From NCBI GenBank assembly GCA_004299705.1, contig SCQS01000054.1, positions 1-64,000 of the forward strand: a stretch of 64,000 nucleotides of DNA, given 5' to 3'. The notes beneath the pieces are model-generated. The model searched no databases. It had not been told where the DNA came from and saw only the letters and a list, made by a program, of their open reading frames with translations. Every line of letters begins with the position of its first letter. Position 1 is the first letter of the stretch. Shown here piece after piece: positions 6,862 to 14,061 of this stretch. The DNA is from Rhodanobacteraceae bacterium (lineage in GTDB: Bacteria; Pseudomonadota; Gammaproteobacteria; Xanthomonadales; Rhodanobacteraceae). The position numbers and the translations under genes are program-made.

Positions 6862-8163
6862 TCATGCAGTCATGTCATGGTCCCCGCGCCATGTATGCAC
6901 CGCGTCCGCGTAACGCAGGCAATCGGCGAACGTGTTGTAGATCGGCGCGGGGGCGATGCGCATCACGTCGGGCTCGCGCCAGTCGCCCAGCACGCCGTGC
7001 GCGGTCATGAAATCGAACAGCGACTGGCCGGCGTCGCGGCCGGCGCGCACGCGCACCGACAGCTGCGCGCCGCGGCGATCCGGTTGCGGTGGCGTCAGGA
7101 TTTCCAGCGTGTCGGCGAGCCGCGTTTCGATCAGCCAGGCAAGATACGCGGTCAGGTGCTTGGACTTTTCACGCAGGCGCTGCATGCCTGCGCGCTGGAA
7201 CAATTCCAGCGACACGCGCAGCGGCGCCAGCGCCAGGATCGGCGGATTGGACAACTGCCAGCCTTCGGCGCCGGGCGTGGGGTCGAATTCGGGGCGCATC
7301 TGGAACCGCGTGGCCTGGTTGCGGCCCCACCAGCCCTCGAAACGCGGCAGTTTCTCGCGCGCATGGCGCGCGTGCACGAACGCACCCGCAACCGCGCCGG
7401 GACCTGAGTTGAGGTATTTGTACGAACACCACGCGGCGAAATCGCAGTCGGAGTCGTGCAAGCGCAAGTCGATATTGCCGGCCGCATGCGCGCAATCAAA
7501 GCCGACCATGCAGCCCTGTGCGTGCGCCAGCCGGGTGATCGCGGCCAAGTCGAAGGCCTGCCCGGTCAGATACTGCACGCCCGGCAGCAACACCAGCGCA
7601 ATGCGCGATCCGTGCTCGGCCAGTGCGCGCTCGATGGCCTGCATCGAAAGCGTTCCGCCCGCTTCGTCGCTGTCGAGTTCGATCAGGGCATCGCGCGGGT
7701 CGTAACCGTGGAAGCGGATCTGCGAGGCCGCGAGGTCGCGGTCGGACGGAAACGCTTGGCGCTCGATCAGGATCGCGGGGCGTTCCGCGGTTGGGCGATA
7801 GAAGCTCGCCATCAACAGGTGCAGGTTCACCGTCAGCGAATTCATCGCCACGACCTCGGACGCCTCGGCGCCCACCACTTCGGCCAGCCCGTCGCGCACT
7901 TCTGCGTGATACGGCAGCCACGGATGCTGGGCGTGCAGGTGGCCTTCCACGCCGAGTCGCGCCCAATCGTCCAGCTCGTCCAGCAGCGCCTGCCGCACGC
8001 CGCGCGGTTGCAGGCCCAGCGAATTGCCGACCAGGTAGGTTTGCTCGGCCCCGGCGTGCGGGGGAATCAGGAACTCGCGGCGCAGATCATGCAGCGGATC
8101 AGCCGAATCCTGCGCGCGGGCCCACTCGGCATCCGCGCGGAACGTTTCGGCCGGCACCGTCAT
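6862..8163 (-). CDS. kynU: Kynureninase
   Basis: Kynureninase is a PLP enzyme that cleaves 3-hydroxykynurenine to 3-hydroxyanthranilate and alanine (or kynurenine to anthranilate). The 433-residue protein has the family N-terminus (YLVGNSLGLQPRGV), the substrate region HPWLPYHAEVRD, MNSLTVNLHLLMASFY, the PLP aspartate motif GFDCAHAAGNI, and the Schiff-base lysine K249 in SYKYLNSGPG. The ATG at 8163 overlaps the stop of the upstream exported-protein gene (ATGA), which fixes the start. Together with kmo and the ACMSD gene it forms a partial tryptophan-degradation pathway; kynA, kynB and 3-hydroxyanthranilate dioxygenase are not in the window. Confidence 0.96.
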   Translation of the reverse strand: MTVPAETFRADAEWARAQDSADPLHDLRREFLIPPHAGAEQTYLVGNSLGLQPRGVRQALLDELDDWARLGVEGHLHAQHPWLPYHAEVRDGLAEVVGAEASEVVAMNSLTVNLHLLMASFYRPTAERPAILIERQAFPSDRDLAASQIRFHGYDPRDALIELDSDEAGGTLSMQAIERALAEHGSRIALVLLPGVQYLTGQAFDLAAITRLAHAQGCMVGFDCAHAAGNIDLRLHDSDCDFAAWCSYKYLNSGPGAVAGAFVHARHAREKLPRFEGWWGRNQATRFQMRPEFDPTPGAEGWQLSNPPILALAPLRVSLELFQRAGMQRLREKSKHLTAYLAWLIETRLADTLEILTPPQPDRRGAQLSVRVRAGRDAGQSLFDFMTAHGVLGDWREPDVMRIAPAPIYNTFADCLRYADAVHTWRGDHDMTA

Positions 8164-8777
8164 GGCGTTTTTTCTGCGGCGCTGACGATCGATCGGCAAC
8201 CCGCATCGAACGTCGCGCGCCAATCCGGGGGCGCAGCGACCGGCCGGATGCAACGGATCTGGATCGCGAGGTTGGAGCGGTAGGCGTAGGTTTCCGTGTA
8301 GGCATTCTTCTCGCGGTTTTCGGTCGCGGTGTAGCGCAGGCTGGAGCTGTTGCCGAGCGTGTTGGCGGCCACGTAGCCTGGCAGCTTGCGCGCGCGCGCG
8401 GTGCCGTCGTCGAGGAATTTCTGGAAGCCGGCGATGCCGTCGACCTGCTCGGTGGTGACGGTGATGCGCGCCAGCGCGTTGGTGTCGCCCGGTGTCTTCA
8501 CCTGCAGCGCCACGAACTGGCGCGGGCCGTCCAGCTTCTCCATCAGCATGGGCCAGCCGTCGGGTGCCGAGAACTTCACCGCGCCGTTCGCGAGCGAGTA
8601 GTCGGCCGCGAGGGCGGCGGGCGCGAGTGCGAGAGCGCCGACGGCGAGCAGCACGTATGCCGTCTTCCCCCTTCGGGACGAAGGGGGATTGAGGGGGATG
8701 CGGCTGTCGGAGTTGCATCTCCCCGCGCCGCGCGCGCGCCCCTTCCGCTGGAAGGGAGTGGATCTGGTGCGATTCAT
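8160..8777 (-). CDS. Hypothetical exported protein with a repeat-derived N-terminus
   Basis: I do not recognise this 205-residue protein. Residues from about 40 to 58 (TAYVLLAVGALALAPAALAA) form a signal-peptide hydrophobic core ending in an ALA-A cleavage site; the mature part begins DYSLANGAVKFSAPDGWP and has two cysteines near its end. The overall pattern (beta-rich, with GW near the start) recalls small PsbP/DcrB-like exported proteins, which is a guess. The start ATG overlaps the ACMSD stop and has GGAGG upstream; its stop overlaps the kynU start, so both ends are fixed by coupling. About 30 N-terminal residues are encoded by the hairpin repeats at 8667-8756 and supply the positive n-region of the signal peptide. 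Confidence 0.72.
   Translation of the reverse strand: MNRTRSTPFQRKGRARGAGRCNSDSRIPLNPPSSRRGKTAYVLLAVGALALAPAALAADYSLANGAVKFSAPDGWPMLMEKLDGPRQFVALQVKTPGDTNALARITVTTEQVDGIAGFQKFLDDGTARARKLPGYVAANTLGNSSSLRYTATENREKNAYTETYAYRSNLAIQIRCIRPVAAPPDWRATFDAGCRSIVSAAEKTP
8667..8756. repeat. Two hairpin repeats inside a signal-peptide coding region
   Basis: CCCCCTTC/GAAGGGGG with a 5-nt loop (8667-8687) and CCCTTCC/GGAAGGG with a GCT loop (8740-8756) are members of the hairpin family that is otherwise intergenic in this window. Here they lie in frame within the first 40 codons of the exported-protein gene and encode residues such as PSSRRGK and STPFQRKG. Confidence 0.75.
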
Positions 8778-9802
8778 TGAACCTCCGCGGCGGTGGTAGT
8801 GAAGCGTTGTTTGGGCAGTCCCAGCCATTCCAGCGCGGCGCCATGAAAAATGCGTTCGCATTGGCGTGGTTCGAGCTTGAGTGCGTCGATCACGCTGCCG
8901 GGCCGTTGTTCGCCGAGGGGGAACGGGTAATCCGTGCCCAGCATCACGCGGTCGCCCCCGACGACGTCGAGAAGATAGCGCAACGCTTGGGGATCGTGCA
9001 CGCAGGAGTCGAAGAACAGGCGCTTGAAGTATTCGCGCGGCGCACGCGCGTTGTCGGTGGCCACGAGGTCCGGGCGCATCCGGTAGCCGTGCTCGATGCG
9101 GCCGATGGTGAAGGGGAACGCGCCGCCGCCGTGCGCAAAGGCGATGCGCAGGCTTGGCAGGCGTTCCAGCACGCCGCCGAAGATCAGGCAGCACGCCGCG
9201 CGCGACTGCTCGGCCGGCATCCCGACCAGCCACGGCAGCCAGTATTTCGGCATCGATTCCTTGCCCATCATGTCCCACGGGTGCACCAGGATCGCCGCGC
9301 CGAGGTCGGCCGCGGCCTCGAAGAATGGGAACAGTTCGGGCGCGTCGAGGTTCCAGTCGTTGACGTGCGAGCCGATCTGCACGCCCTGCAGGCCCAGTTG
9401 CTCGATGCAGTGTTCGAGTTCCTCGATCGCGAGCCGTGGCGATTGCAGCGGCACGGTGCCGATGCCGGCGTAATGCCGCGGGTGCCTGCGGCAGATTTCG
9501 GCGGTGTGTGCGTTCAAGTGGCGGTGCAGTTCGCGCGCCTGGTTGGGCTTGGCCCAGTAGGAGAACAGCACCGGCACGGTCGAGATCACCTGCACGTCAA
9601 CGCCCAGCTTGCCGCATTCCTCGATGCGGAACTCGTGGTCGAACGAGTTTTGCCAGACCTCGCGGAAAAACTTGTTGTCGCGGTAGATGCGGTGGTGGCC
9701 ACCCGCGTTCACCATCACCGGGAAGCGCGCGTCGCCGTATTTCTCGGCGAGGTTGGGCCACTCCGGCGGCAGGATGTGCGAGTGGATGTCGATCTTGAGC
9801 AT
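8774..9802 (-). CDS. 2-amino-3-carboxymuconate-6-semialdehyde decarboxylase (ACMSD)
   Basis: ACMSD is a zinc-dependent amidohydrolase-superfamily decarboxylase that diverts the 3-hydroxyanthranilate ring-cleavage product to 2-aminomuconate semialdehyde and so away from quinolinate/NAD. The 342-residue protein shows the metal ligands H7 and H9 (DIHSH), H174 (ILVHPWDMMG), H224 (FAHGGG) and D291 (LGTDYPFPLG), and a conserved arginine at 47, all at positions expected for the family. It is the first gene of the coupled ACMSD/exported protein/kynU run. The dioxygenase that makes its substrate is not in the window and must be encoded elsewhere if the pathway works. Confidence 0.94.
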   Translation of the reverse strand: MLKIDIHSHILPPEWPNLAEKYGDARFPVMVNAGGHHRIYRDNKFFREVWQNSFDHEFRIEECGKLGVDVQVISTVPVLFSYWAKPNQARELHRHLNAHTAEICRRHPRHYAGIGTVPLQSPRLAIEELEHCIEQLGLQGVQIGSHVNDWNLDAPELFPFFEAAADLGAAILVHPWDMMGKESMPKYWLPWLVGMPAEQSRAACCLIFGGVLERLPSLRIAFAHGGGAFPFTIGRIEHGYRMRPDLVATDNARAPREYFKRLFFDSCVHDPQALRYLLDVVGGDRVMLGTDYPFPLGEQRPGSVIDALKLEPRQCERIFHGAALEWLGLPKQRFTTTAAEVQ

Positions 9803-9859
9803 GCCGCCAGTATACGAGCCGGGAACCTGCGTCCGGAATGCCGGCCGCAGGCGGGCGGA

Positions 9860-11941
9860 TCATGTCGCGCGATGCGCTGGTTCCAGCACGTGCAGCAGGG
9901 AGTCGATCGCGTCGACCATGCGGTCGCTGGCGTCGAGCAGGCTGATGGATGCGGCGTCGGTGTGATCCGCGAGCGCGCTTGCGAGTGCGCGCTGGCGGTC
10001 GCGCAACGCATGCTCGCCGGTGGGCGCGTGCGATTCGCGCACGGCATGGGCGGCTTCACGCAGCGCGGCATCGCATGCCTGCGCGAACGCGTCCAGTTGC
10101 GGGGATGCGGGCAAATCCGAATCGTGGCGCGTGGTTTCCAGCGCCGAGGTCGCGCGCACCACCCGGTTGGCCTGCGCGACCAGCGCTTCGGCGCGCGGCA
10201 CGTTGGCGCGGCCGGCGGGTTCGCTGCGCAGCCGATCCAGCGATGCGCGTGCGTCGCTGCGTGCCGCGCGCGCATCGATGCGGGTTTCGTGGCGTGTCGC
10301 GGCGCCGCCATGCAGGGTGGCGGCGAAGTAGTCGGCGTAGGCGTCCAGCAGTCGCCCCAGCACCGCGCGCTCGCGGCCGCGCTCCCAGGTCGGCCACAGC
10401 AAATACGCGAGCAGCGCCAGCGTGCTGCCGAGCACCGTGTCGACCGCGCGCGCTGCCACCGAATCCGCCGCGGGGATGCCGTAGAAAGACAGCAGGATCA
10501 CCACGAGGCCGGTCAGGCAGACGACCGCGATGCCGTAATGCACACTGGCCAGTTCGCGGAAGGCGAAGCACAGCACCGCCATCAGCGCCAGCGCGATCCA
10601 GAAATTGCCCACGCCGCTGAAATGCAGCACCGCGGTGGTCAGCAGCAGGCCGCCCAGGGTTCCAGTCACGCGCAACAGGCCGTAGCGCCAGGTGGCGCCG
10701 AAATCCGGTTTCAACACGATCGCGACCGTCATCGGCATCCAGTAGCCGCGCGACAGCGGCAGCGCGTGCGACAGCGCCAGCGCGACCGCGACACACACAC
10801 CACAACGCAGCGCATGCCGGAACGCGGGCGAGGACAGGCGCAGGTTGGCGCGCAGGATCGCGAACGGATTGCCCGGGCACAATGCGCGCGGCAGCTTGAA
10901 CTCCGCACGTTGCGCCCGGATTTCGCCGCGGCTGCCGGCGCTGTCGGCGTTGCGCGCGGCGGCGCGCAACTGGCCGCCCAACGCCGCAATCCGTGCGTTG
11001 GCGAGGGTGGTGTCGGCCGAGGCCGGGATCGCTTCGATCATCGCTGCCGCCTTGGCATAGGTCGCCAGTGCCGCGTCGGATTGCGGTGGCGCCGCCTGTT
11101 CCAGCGCGGCGGCGATGCTGGCCAGCACGTCGGCCGCGCCCGCACGCGCGCGCGCCAGTGCGTCGCGTACAGCCGGCACTTTGCAATGCGACTGTTGGTA
11201 CGCGAGCGCGAACAGTTCCATGCGGATGCGTTCGGCGAGCTCGGCCAGCACGCGGAAGGCTTCCACCGCGCGTCCGCGCGCGCGGCCGGTGCCGAACAGC
11301 AGCGTTTGCAGGTCGTTGAGCGAGGGCGGCAGCGTGACCGTGCCGCCCGGCGCGACGTCGCCGCGCGCCGAGGCGGCCAGCCCGGTGAATGCGCCGGCCA
11401 GCGCCAGGCGTTCGGGGCGGTAGCGTTGCAGCGGCCACGCGGCGATCGCGAACAGCGTCTGCAGCACGCCGCCGGCCAAGATCAGCAAGGCCGCGGGCCA
11501 GGCCTGCGGCAGTGCGTGCGGTTCCGCACCCATGATGACCAGCAGGATCAGGCTGGTCAGTCCGACCCGGGTGACGTGCGCATCGATGGCCACCAGCATG
11601 CCTGCGCCGAACCCCCATACCGCGACACCCGCCAGCAAAGCCAATGGCCATTGCCCCAGCACCGATCCCGCGAATGCGGCGACGCCCGCCGCGAGCGCGG
11701 TCAGCAGCATGCGCCGCATGCGCAGCCGGTAGGGTCCCGGCTGGTCGGCGAACATCGTGTTGATCGCGCCGGCCGAAATGCCGAGGCCGGCGAAGAGGTG
11801 TCCGGTGGGCGCGCCGATCGCGAGCGGCAAGATGATGGCGGCGGTGTTGCGCAGCGCCACGCTCACCGGGGTGTCGCGCTTGCCGGTCTGCAGCAGCATA
11901 TGCAGGAGCGGATGTTTGCGCAGGCGAGCTAGTGTCGGCAT
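9860..11941 (-). CDS. FUSC-family inner-membrane protein (YccS/fusaric-acid-resistance type)
   Basis: This 693-residue membrane protein has the duplicated architecture of the FUSC/YccS group: an N-terminal cluster of about six membrane segments (residues 25-175), a long soluble helical region (about 190-370), a second membrane cluster (about 385-530; RGYWMPMTVAIVLKPDFGATWRYGLLR), and a C-terminal helical domain. The motif WMPMTVAIVLKPDF is strongly characteristic. Such proteins are considered aromatic-acid efflux components or transport-related membrane proteins; the substrate here is unknown. It lies next to the kynurenine genes, which makes aromatic-acid export a reasonable idea but no more. 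A REP pair directly precedes the start. Confidence 0.85.
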   Translation of the reverse strand: MPTLARLRKHPLLHMLLQTGKRDTPVSVALRNTAAIILPLAIGAPTGHLFAGLGISAGAINTMFADQPGPYRLRMRRMLLTALAAGVAAFAGSVLGQWPLALLAGVAVWGFGAGMLVAIDAHVTRVGLTSLILLVIMGAEPHALPQAWPAALLILAGGVLQTLFAIAAWPLQRYRPERLALAGAFTGLAASARGDVAPGGTVTLPPSLNDLQTLLFGTGRARGRAVEAFRVLAELAERIRMELFALAYQQSHCKVPAVRDALARARAGAADVLASIAAALEQAAPPQSDAALATYAKAAAMIEAIPASADTTLANARIAALGGQLRAAARNADSAGSRGEIRAQRAEFKLPRALCPGNPFAILRANLRLSSPAFRHALRCGVCVAVALALSHALPLSRGYWMPMTVAIVLKPDFGATWRYGLLRVTGTLGGLLLTTAVLHFSGVGNFWIALALMAVLCFAFRELASVHYGIAVVCLTGLVVILLSFYGIPAADSVAARAVDTVLGSTLALLAYLLWPTWERGRERAVLGRLLDAYADYFAATLHGGAATRHETRIDARAARSDARASLDRLRSEPAGRANVPRAEALVAQANRVVRATSALETTRHDSDLPASPQLDAFAQACDAALREAAHAVRESHAPTGEHALRDRQRALASALADHTDAASISLLDASDRMVDAIDSLLHVLEPAHRAT

Positions 11942-11953
11942 CGGGAACCGGGA

Positions 11954-12037
11954 AAACCGGGGTCAGAGTGCAATTTCGGGCACGGACGCTCGTTGAACCA
12001 AGCCCATTTCACGAAATTGCACTCTGACCCCGGGTTT
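11954..12037. repeat. REP pair, GGGGTCAGAGTGC type (copy 1)
   Basis: Facing arms AAACCGGGGTCAGAGTGCAA (11954 on) and its reverse complement (12012-12037) flank a 33-bp centre. Outer GGGAACCGGG/CCCGGGTTTCCC sequences extend the symmetry. The same arms recur at 18241-18322 and 39683-39787. Paired palindromes of this type are typical of REP elements mobilised by RAYT (REP-associated tyrosine) transposases; no such transposase is in the window. Confidence 0.85.
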
Positions 12038-12048
12038 CCCGGTTTTCA

Positions 12049-13110
12049 TCAGGCGACGCCGGTGTTGGCGATGTGTTGCAGTCGTGCGAGGGCAGGATCA
12101 ACGTCGAGGTGCTCGGCCGCGAGCCATTCATCGTTGTAATAGGTGCCGGCGTAGCGTTCGCCGCCGTCGCAGATCAGGGTGACCACCGGGCCGGTTTCGC
12201 CGGCCGCCTTCATCTCGGACATCAACTGCAGAGCGCCGACGAAGTTGGTGCCGGTGGAACCGCCGCAGCGGCGACCAAGCAGTTTCTCCAGCAAGCGCAG
12301 CGCGGCCATGCTGTCGACGTCGGCGATGCGCAGCATGCGGTCGATCACATTGGGCAGGAAGGAGGGTTCCACGCGCGGGCGGCCGATGCCTTCGATGCGC
12401 GAGCCGCGCGCCAGTTTCAGCGTGGCGTCGCCGCTGTTGTAATAGTCGAGGAATACCGAATTCTCGGGATCGACCACGGCCAGCTTGGTATCGCCGCGTT
12501 GCGCGCAGCCGTAGCGAATGTAGCGGCCGAGGGTGGCCGAGGTGCCACCGGTGCCGGCGCTGACCACGATCCAGCGCGGCACCGGGTCGGGTTCGCGTTG
12601 CATCTGGCGGAAGATCGATTCGGCGATGTTGTTGTTGCCGCGCCAGTCGGTGGCGCGCTCGGCGTAGGTGAACTGGTCCATGTAATGGCCACAGCGCTCG
12701 TCGGCCAGCTTCTGCGCGGCGCCGTACACGTCGGTGTCGTCGATGAGATGGCACTGGCCGCCGAAGAATTCGATCTGCGCGATTTTCTGCTTGGACGTCC
12801 GCCGCGGCATCACCGCAAAGAACGGCAGGTTCAAGAGGCGCGCGAAATAGGCTTCCGAAATCGCGGTGCTGCCGCTCGATGCCTCGATGACCGGGCGGTC
12901 TTCGCGCAACCAGCCGTTGCAGATCGCGTACAGGAACAGCGAGCGTCCCAGCCGGTGTTTCAGGCTGCCGGTGGGGTGCACCGACTCGTCCTTGAAGTAC
13001 AGCGGGATGCCGGGGAAGGCCGGCAGGTCGAGGCGGATCAGGTGGGTATCGGCCGAACGCGCGGCCTCGGCTTCGAGCGCGGCGATCGCGCGGCGTGTCC
13101 AGGTTTGCAT
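12049..13110 (-). CDS. PLP-dependent cysteine synthase-family enzyme, Cds1-like
   Basis: This 353-residue fold-type II PLP enzyme resembles the cysteine synthase/cystathionine beta-synthase family, and most closely the Cds1-type cysteine desulfhydrases ([60 protein letters not shown]). The PLP lysine is in GSLKHR, the substrate-binding loop is SSGST, and the phosphate-binding glycine loop is [13 protein letters not shown]. In Cds1 the reaction releases sulfide from cysteine; activity here is inferred. It starts at an ATG 102 bp from the divergent response-regulator gene, so the two may share a control region. Confidence 0.8.
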   Translation of the reverse strand: MQTWTRRAIAALEAEAARSADTHLIRLDLPAFPGIPLYFKDESVHPTGSLKHRLGRSLFLYAICNGWLREDRPVIEASSGSTAISEAYFARLLNLPFFAVMPRRTSKQKIAQIEFFGGQCHLIDDTDVYGAAQKLADERCGHYMDQFTYAERATDWRGNNNIAESIFRQMQREPDPVPRWIVVSAGTGGTSATLGRYIRYGCAQRGDTKLAVVDPENSVFLDYYNSGDATLKLARGSRIEGIGRPRVEPSFLPNVIDRMLRIADVDSMAALRLLEKLLGRRCGGSTGTNFVGALQLMSEMKAAGETGPVVTLICDGGERYAGTYYNDEWLAAEHLDVDPALARLQHIANTGVA

Positions 13111-13212
13111 CGACTCATTGTAAGTGCGCAGGCCTTCGCGCTTGCATTCGCAATGCCGACTGGTTTAGGGTGGGGCGGCACGCAGGGCGGCGCCGACACT
13201 GGGGAGTGAGGC

Positions 13213-13860
13213 ATGATCAGGGTTGTGCTGGTTGACGATCATGAGCTGGTGCGATCGGGTTTCTGCCTGATCCTGTCCGGGCAAGCCGACATCGAAGTGG
13301 TGGGCGAAGCCAGCAATGCGGAGGATGGCTTGCGCCTGATTCGCGCCACCGCGCCGGACGTGGCGCTGGTCGACGTGCACATGCCGGGCATGAGCGGCAT
13401 CGAGTTGACTGAACGCGTGCAGCGCGCCGGGCTTGCCACCCACATCGTGATCCTGACCGTGGTGCAGGACGCGCAGTTCCCGCGCCGCTTGCTGCAATCG
13501 GGCGCGCTTGGCTATCTCACCAAGGGCTGCGCCGCCGACGAATTGCTGCAGGCGGTACGGACGGTCGCGCTGGGGCGCCGCTATCTCGATGCGGCGATCG
13601 CGCGCGAGATGGCGCTGTCGACAGTGGATGGCGACGCTTCACCGCTGGAAGCGCTTTCGTCGCGCGAGCTGGAAGTGGCGCTGATGCTGGCGCGCGGACT
13701 CGCGGTCAACGAAGTCGCGAGCCGCCTGCACTTGAGCGCCAAGACCGTGTCCACCTACAAGCAGCGCCTGTTCGAGAAGCTCGACGTGCAGCACACCATC
13801 GCACTCGCGCACGTGCTGTCGGCGAACGGGCTGCTTGAAGATACACACGCACGGCCCTAG
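13213..13860 (+). CDS. LuxR-type response regulator, GacA/UvrY-like
   Basis: A 215-residue two-component regulator with an N-terminal receiver domain (acidic pocket D8-D9, phosphoacceptor D54 in LVDVHMPG, and K104 in LTKG) and a C-terminal LuxR/FixJ helix-turn-helix (LSSRELEVALMLARGLAVNEVASRLHLSAKTVSTYKQRLFEKLDV, residues about 143-187). Length, architecture and the start MIRVVLVDDHELVRSGF resemble GacA/UvrY/LetA, regulators that in other gammaproteobacteria activate small RNAs that sequester CsrA/RsmA. No partner histidine kinase is encoded next to it. GGGGAG lies about 8 bp upstream of the ATG. The GacA assignment is plausible, but other NarL-type regulators look similar. Confidence 0.85.
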   Translation: MIRVVLVDDHELVRSGFCLILSGQADIEVVGEASNAEDGLRLIRATAPDVALVDVHMPGMSGIELTERVQRAGLATHIVILTVVQDAQFPRRLLQSGALGYLTKGCAADELLQAVRTVALGRRYLDAAIAREMALSTVDGDASPLEALSSRELEVALMLARGLAVNEVASRLHLSAKTVSTYKQRLFEKLDVQHTIALAHVLSANGLLEDTHARP

Positions 13861-13900
13861 ACAATGCCGCCGTTGCACGGCAACTGCAAAAGCAACAACG

Positions 13901-13980
13901 GTCCGCCAAGCACGCGAAGGACGCGAAGTAGAAGCAGACAAACGGCATTATCGTTTGCGTCTTTTGCGTTCTTCGCGGAC
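13901..13980. repeat. 80-bp inverted element related to 3312-3560
   Basis: Arms GTCCGCCAAGCACGCGAAGG (13901-13920) and CTTTTGCGTTCTTCGCGGAC (13961-13980) are imperfect inverted repeats (15 of 20) that share the GTCCGC-AAG-ACGC core with the larger element between ccmA and ccmB. It fills much of the convergent gap between the response regulator and rne. No T-run supports a terminator. Confidence 0.6.
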
Positions 13981-14061
13981 AAATTTCCGGCAGGGCGGGC
14001 AATGCTCGCCGTTATGTCACGACTTGGCGGACGATGCCCGTCATGTCGCTACGTCCCGGCG

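Noticed and set aside
8777-11932. A very long open frame on the plus strand
   Set aside because: It lies antisense to ACMSD and the FUSC gene and has the arginine/glutamine/histidine-rich composition typical of frames opposite GC-rich genes.
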